Assembly (NCBI GenBank): GCA_050331455.1
Contig: JBHJGV010000040.1
Coordinates: forward strand, 6,024 to 70,023
Direction of reading: 5' to 3'
Length of the DNA stretch: 64,000 nt
From: CAYUYV01 sp050331455
Lineage (GTDB): Bacteria; Pseudomonadota; Alphaproteobacteria; JAJFIK01
Under the pieces are notes generated by a model, which saw nothing but the letters and a program-made list of their open reading frames with translations, had not been told where the DNA came from and ran no database searches. This document shows, one piece after another, positions 60,596 to 64,000 of this stretch; within the stretch, counting starts at the first letter, position 1, and the number at the start of each line of letters is the position of its first letter. The position numbers were made by a program, and so were the translations under genes.

Positions 60596-61333
60596 ATGCG
60601 CCTGTCCCTGCTGACCTGGATGGAGGTCAACGCCTATCTTCAGCATTCTAAAGGGATCGTTATCCCCATCGGCTCAACGGAACAGCATGGGCCCAACGGA
60701 CTGATTGGTACCGATGCGATCTGCCCTGAAATCATCGCGATCGAGGCGGCCCACTCGGCGGGCTTTATGGTCGCACCCACCTTCTCCGTTGGTATGGCAC
60801 AGCACCACCTGGGGTTCTCAGGCACAATCTCTCTCCAGCCTTCAACCATGATCGCCGTGTTGAAGGACTGGGTCGCCTCCCTCGGCCGCCACGGTTTCAC
60901 GCATCTTTATTTCCTCAACGGCCATGGAGGGAATGCCGCGACCATCGATGCGGCGTTTTCGGAGATCTATGCCGCGTTCAGCTTTCGCGGTGAGACGGCG
61001 CCCCTGCGGCTGACCCGGCGCAATTGGTGGGACCTGCCCGGCATCATGGCCCTGTCGCGGCAGATGTATCCGCGCGGCCTTGGCAGCCACGCGACGCCGT
61101 CGGAAGTGGCAGTAACGTACTACGCCTATCCCGAGGCCCGCAAAACGGTCGCCATGACCCCCAAAATCGCCCCGAACGGGCCCATACGGGATGCATCGGA
61201 CTATCGCCGGCGCTTTCCCGATGGACGGATCGGCTCGGACCCGTCCCTCGCCGATGCCGAAGGCGGCCGCCGCCTCGTCGAGGCAAGCGCGTTAGCCTTG
61301 ATCACCGACTATCAGAGCTTCCTGGAGACCTGA
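60596..61333 (+). CDS. Creatininase-family amidohydrolase
   Basis: 245-residue metal-dependent amidohydrolase. Motifs: IPIGSTEQHGPNGLIGTDAI (metal-binding Glu/His/Asp near residue 28-40), TFSVGMAQHHLGFSGTISL, and YFLNGHGGNAATIDAA, with a later GSHATPSEVAVTYY. These match creatininase/mycofactocin MftE-like proteins. A strong AAGGAGGTC lies upstream of ATG 60596. Substrate not determined; related enzymes act on creatinine, peptide bonds or formamides. Confidence 0.9.
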   Translation: MRLSLLTWMEVNAYLQHSKGIVIPIGSTEQHGPNGLIGTDAICPEIIAIEAAHSAGFMVAPTFSVGMAQHHLGFSGTISLQPSTMIAVLKDWVASLGRHGFTHLYFLNGHGGNAATIDAAFSEIYAAFSFRGETAPLRLTRRNWWDLPGIMALSRQMYPRGLGSHATPSEVAVTYYAYPEARKTVAMTPKIAPNGPIRDASDYRRRFPDGRIGSDPSLADAEGGRRLVEASALALITDYQSFLET

Positions 61334-61402
61334 TACACTTGTTAACAAGGCTATGGATCCAGGGCATTGCCGCCTGGTCATCCCCGTGTGAGGTCAGGTG
61401 TC

Positions 61403-62944
61403 ATGTTCGGTCTTGGCAAAGGAAGGCGCGGAACGAGGAACGCCGCGGACGAAACCGTCGACGACGATCGGACCATCAAACCCGATCCCATCGCCAGGCG
61501 TGCGGATGCCACCGATCACGACCATGAGCGGTGCATGAATTGCGGAACGCCGCTTGGAGGCCCGTTCTGCCATGTCTGCGGGCAGCGGGACGACGATTAC
61601 CGACGCCCATTCGTGGCCCTGTCCAACGAATTCATGGCGGATGTGTTCCAGTGGGACAGCCGCATCCTGCGCTCCGTGCCCATGCTGCTGCTGGCACCGG
61701 GCACCATGACCCGCGCCTTCATGCAGGGACGGCGGGGCGTTTTCGTCACCCCGCTGCGCCTTTATTTCGTGGTCAGCCTGCTGTTTTTCCTGTCCCTTGC
61801 CTTTTCCGACGTGGCGATCCTCAAACTGGAGGTCGAGGGCCTCTCGACGGCCCTTGAAAGCGCCGTGCAGGGCGGTCAATTTCAGCCTGATCGCGACGAG
61901 GCCGCAGACACCCCAAACGTCTCCCCGGCGCAGGACACGCCGCCGGTGCCCGAAGCACCGCGGAGCATGCCCCTTCCGGACGCACCGAACCGGCCGGACA
62001 CGGCCGCGCCGGGGTCACCGGACAATGGCGCCGACCCACCCGTGACCGAAACCCTAGAGGCGCAGGCCGAATGGCTGATGGAGCAGCTCGGCGCCGGGCA
62101 GAGCGATCTGCCCCGGGACATGCGGGCACAGATCGAAAACGCCTGGGCGCAAACGCGCGAGCGAATCGCACAAGCCCAGGAAGAGGCCCGGGCCTCCGTT
62201 CAGGAAAGCGCAGCCCGCCTCAAAGCAAAAGCGGCGGAGGAGGCGGCCCCCATCACGGTCATGGACGGTGTTCTACTGGGCCCCGATCCGCGCCCCGAGA
62301 TTGCCGGCGCGCCGTTGCCGGAGGTTCCGGGCATCCAGGACGACGGTATCCGGCTGGACCGGCTGAGCGTGCGCATGTTCGCGCGCATCGACCCCAATGA
62401 TACGCCTTCGGAACAGGTCTCTGAGGACCTGATCGCCCGGGTGCTGCAGGATGCGGACGCGGAAGATGCCGAAACGGGAGCGCGCCTGCTCCGGATCGTC
62501 AATGTGGTGATCAGCGACCCACGCATTTTCAACGACATTCTGAATGAATGGTTGCCGCGGCTGATGGTGTTTCTGGTGCCGGGCTTTGCGGTGGTGATGA
62601 GCCTCATGTACGGGCGCCGCCGGGGGCTGCGCCGCCGGGTCTATTTCATCGACCACCTCGTCTTCTCGCTCCACTTCCACGCGTTCATGTTCGCGCTCAT
62701 GACAGGCCTCGTGCTCAAGGCCCGCTATGTGGGTGACATTATCGACGGCTCGACCACGGGCCTGTTTTTCCTCGGGGCCATTTGCCTCTATCTGTTCGTG
62801 GCCCTGAAACGCATCTATGAACAGGGCTACTTCAAGACCACCGTCAAATTCATCCTGGCGGTGACTTTCCTGAATTTCACCTATCTGCTCAGCCTGGTGA
62901 GCATCACCGGTTATGCCCTGTGGAACCTGAAAACGCCGATCTGA
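61403..62944 (+). CDS. DUF3667-family membrane protein
   Basis: 513-residue protein. Near the N-terminus is a zinc-ribbon-type segment, CMNCGTPLGGPFCHVCGQ, then FMADVFQWDSRILRSVPMLLLAPG and a membrane helix (LYFVVSLLFFLSLAFSDVAIL). The middle region (about 140-360) is hydrophilic with an Ala/Glu coiled stretch (AQAQEEARASVQESAARLKAK). Three to four further membrane helices lie in the last 120 residues (MVFLVPGFAVVMSLMYG; FLGAICLYLFVALKRI). DUF3667 proteins share the ribbon and the C-terminal membrane part; no function is known. The long hydrophilic insertion is larger than usual for the family (inference). ATG 61403 has AGGTG upstream. Confidence 0.82.
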   Translation: MFGLGKGRRGTRNAADETVDDDRTIKPDPIARRADATDHDHERCMNCGTPLGGPFCHVCGQRDDDYRRPFVALSNEFMADVFQWDSRILRSVPMLLLAPGTMTRAFMQGRRGVFVTPLRLYFVVSLLFFLSLAFSDVAILKLEVEGLSTALESAVQGGQFQPDRDEAADTPNVSPAQDTPPVPEAPRSMPLPDAPNRPDTAAPGSPDNGADPPVTETLEAQAEWLMEQLGAGQSDLPRDMRAQIENAWAQTRERIAQAQEEARASVQESAARLKAKAAEEAAPITVMDGVLLGPDPRPEIAGAPLPEVPGIQDDGIRLDRLSVRMFARIDPNDTPSEQVSEDLIARVLQDADAEDAETGARLLRIVNVVISDPRIFNDILNEWLPRLMVFLVPGFAVVMSLMYGRRRGLRRRVYFIDHLVFSLHFHAFMFALMTGLVLKARYVGDIIDGSTTGLFFLGAICLYLFVALKRIYEQGYFKTTVKFILAVTFLNFTYLLSLVSITGYALWNLKTPI

Positions 62945-62962
62945 CCCCAGGGCCCGAAAGGC

Positions 62963-63388
62963 TCAAGGCGCCGGGTCGAGGCCGCCCATGGCGCAGACCG
63001 TGCGCCATTCCTCGTCCGTTATCGGTGTCACGGAAAGCCGGGACTGGCGCACCAGGGCCATTTCGGCAAGGGCGGGTTCGGCCTTGATGTCGGCCAGGGT
63101 CACGGGTTCGGGTATGGGGCGCACCGCCTTCACGGTGACGAGCCCGAAGCGTCCGCTTTCATCGCTCGGATCGGGGGCATAGGGCTTGATCACCTCGACG
63201 ATGCCCACCACACGCTTTTCATTGACCGAATGATAGAAGAAGGCCAGATCGCCGACGGCCATGGCCTTCATATTGTTCGCTGCCTGATGGTTGCGGACAC
63301 CGTCCCAGCCCTCCCCTTTGGCACCCTTTGCCACCTGATCGTCCCAGGACCAGGCGCCCGGTTCCGATTTGAACAGCCAATAGGCCAT
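62963..63388 (-). CDS. EVE-domain protein
   Basis: 141-residue single-domain protein of the EVE family (PUA-like fold), which binds modified bases in nucleic acids. Typical features: YWLFKSEPGAWSWDD, GWDGVRNHQAANNMKAM, GDLAFFYHSVNEKRVVGIVE and the end SVTPITDEEW. ATG 63388 follows GGAGG. It lies 42 bases after the YciI-like gene on the same strand. Nearby restriction genes are absent. Confidence 0.92.
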   Translation of the reverse strand: MAYWLFKSEPGAWSWDDQVAKGAKGEGWDGVRNHQAANNMKAMAVGDLAFFYHSVNEKRVVGIVEVIKPYAPDPSDESGRFGLVTVKAVRPIPEPVTLADIKAEPALAEMALVRQSRLSVTPITDEEWRTVCAMGGLDPAP

Positions 63389-63430
63389 GCACCGCCTCCG
63401 TTTCACCGTGCCGGCGTCTCGCCCGACCGA

Positions 63431-63724
63431 TCAATCCGTGTCCGGCGCACCGACGACCCAGCTCCAGGCATGAATTTCCACATCCTCGAACAGGCCCGCC
63501 CGGGCATAGGGATCGAGCGCAGCCCAGGACTCCGCCTCGGCCTTCGAGGCCGCTTCGATCACCAGCATGCTGCCGATGGAGGTCTTTTCGTCCTCGCCCA
63601 GAAAGGGGCCGGCGAATTTCACGCGATCGCCATGGGCCGCGACATAGTCGAGATGGGCGGCACGGTTGGACTGGCGCAGGGCGTCCGAGCCCGGCCGGTC
63701 GAAGCACAGAAGAACATAAAGCAT
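63431..63724 (-). CDS. YciI-family protein
   Basis: 97-residue protein of the YciI family (ferredoxin-like fold, dimeric). It has MLYVLLCFDRPGSDALR, HLDYVAAHGDRVKFAGPF and the conserved His/Asp pair, and VEIHAWSWV near the C-terminus. Family members are small putative hydrolases or dehydratases; the role is unknown. Between gpsA (33 bases upstream) and the EVE gene, it is part of a gpsA-yciI-EVE group common in alphaproteobacteria. Confidence 0.9.
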   Translation of the reverse strand: MLYVLLCFDRPGSDALRQSNRAAHLDYVAAHGDRVKFAGPFLGEDEKTSIGSMLVIEAASKAEAESWAALDPYARAGLFEDVEIHAWSWVVGAPDTD

Positions 63725-63757
63725 GGCATCAGTATCCCGTGGTCAGGGTGGTCGGCC

Positions 63758-63982
63758 TCAAGGGTCCGGTTCCGGTCGCAGGGGCCGGTTGAGCAGGGTT
63801 TCGATGGCGTCGTCAACCTGCAGCCCACCGGCAACGATCCCGGCAACGGCGCGTGTGATCGGCATGTCCACGCCGAACCGCTCGCTGAGCACCAGAACCG
63901 CGTCGGCAGTATAAACGCCTTCCACGATCCCGCCTGGCCCCCCATACCCCCCACCCACGCCCCCCCGCCCCACCGCGCGGGC
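63758..63982 (-). CDS. gpsA: Glycerol-3-phosphate dehydrogenase [NAD(P)+], C-terminal end (broken at window edge)
   Basis: The C-terminal end of GpsA, which makes sn-glycerol 3-phosphate for phospholipid synthesis. EGVYTADAVLVLSERFG, DMPITRAVAGIVAG and AIETLLNRPLRPEPDP match the family end. Upstream, in about the last 60-70 bases of the window, the frame is Gly-rich without similarity and reaches an in-frame TAG at 63983-63985, which does not belong in GpsA. The sequence there is a C-rich run and probably contains assembly errors; the gene is probably intact in the organism. Confidence 0.8.
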   Translation of the reverse strand, partial: ARAVGRGGVGGGYGGPGGIVEGVYTADAVLVLSERFGVDMPITRAVAGIVAGGLQVDDAIETLLNRPLRPEPDP

Positions 63983-64000
63983 CTAGGGCAAGTTGCCCCC

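Noticed and set aside
1..64000. tRNA, rRNA and CRISPR arrays
   Set aside because: Intergenic regions were read for T-loop sequences and for regular repeat-spacer patterns; none found. The three-unit 15-bp repeats are coding tandem repeats, not CRISPR.

Overview
The window is a GC-rich chromosomal segment of an alphaproteobacterium. The evidence is the gene order metK-trmB next to an XRE-type regulator, rimP-nusA-ylxR-infB, lnt-corC-ybeY-phoH-miaB, tsaB-rimI-fur, and neighbouring rpe, heparinase-like and purH genes. A Rhodospirillales-like or Kordiimonadales-like source is an inference from gene content; no rRNA or tRNA gene is present to settle it.

Layout. 1-8.8 kb: end of an FAD disulfide reductase, a histidine kinase, glucokinase, gamma-glutamyltranspeptidase, an S58-type peptidase, and a 2-oxoglutarate oxygenase/methyltransferase pair. 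8.9-12.9 kb (+): rbfA-truB-rpsO-pnp with terminators. 13-16.1 kb: two unknown genes, a PagL-like lipid A deacylase, and a scar with IS5-like and IS256-like transposase remnants. 16.1-22.9 kb (-): infB-ylxR-nusA-rimP. 23.1-26.1 kb (-): trmB, metK, a possible structured RNA, and an XRE regulator. 26.5-35.8 kb (-): lnt, corC, ybeY, phoH, miaB, plsC, fur, rimI, tsaB, nfuA, often with ATGA or short overlaps. 36-40.3 kb (+): a class III nucleotide cyclase, a DUF1028 protein, an enoyl-CoA hydratase and an MpaB-family protein. 40.3-51.6 kb (-): MFS and AGCS transporters, a hydrolase, purH, an in-frame rpe/heparinase fusion, a glycine-zipper lipoprotein and rsmB. 51.7-55.1 kb (+): sdhAF4, a 49-residue acidic peptide gene, a JmjC/cupin oxygenase and a sucrase/ferredoxin-like protein. 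55.1-60.3 kb (-): a PAS_5 protein, acs, and a two-part sodium:solute symporter. 60.6-64 kb: creatininase-family and DUF3667 proteins (+), then EVE, YciI and the gpsA end (-).

Most of the window is housekeeping: translation, ribosome maturation, tRNA modification, RNA decay, envelope lipid and lipoprotein synthesis, and acetate uptake and activation. The most unusual items are: (a) a small acidic peptide gene directly upstream of a JmjC/cupin protein hydroxylase, arranged like a precursor plus modifying enzyme; (b) ribulose-phosphate 3-epimerase joined in frame to a heparinase II/III-family protein, with a strong internal ribosome binding site at the junction; (c) a split and inversion of the usual infB-rbfA-truB-rpsO-pnp order, with transposase scars at one junction; and (d) a palindrome-rich region upstream of metK that may encode a structured RNA. 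The last ~70 bases are C-rich and break the gpsA frame, so they may be a contig-edge artefact.
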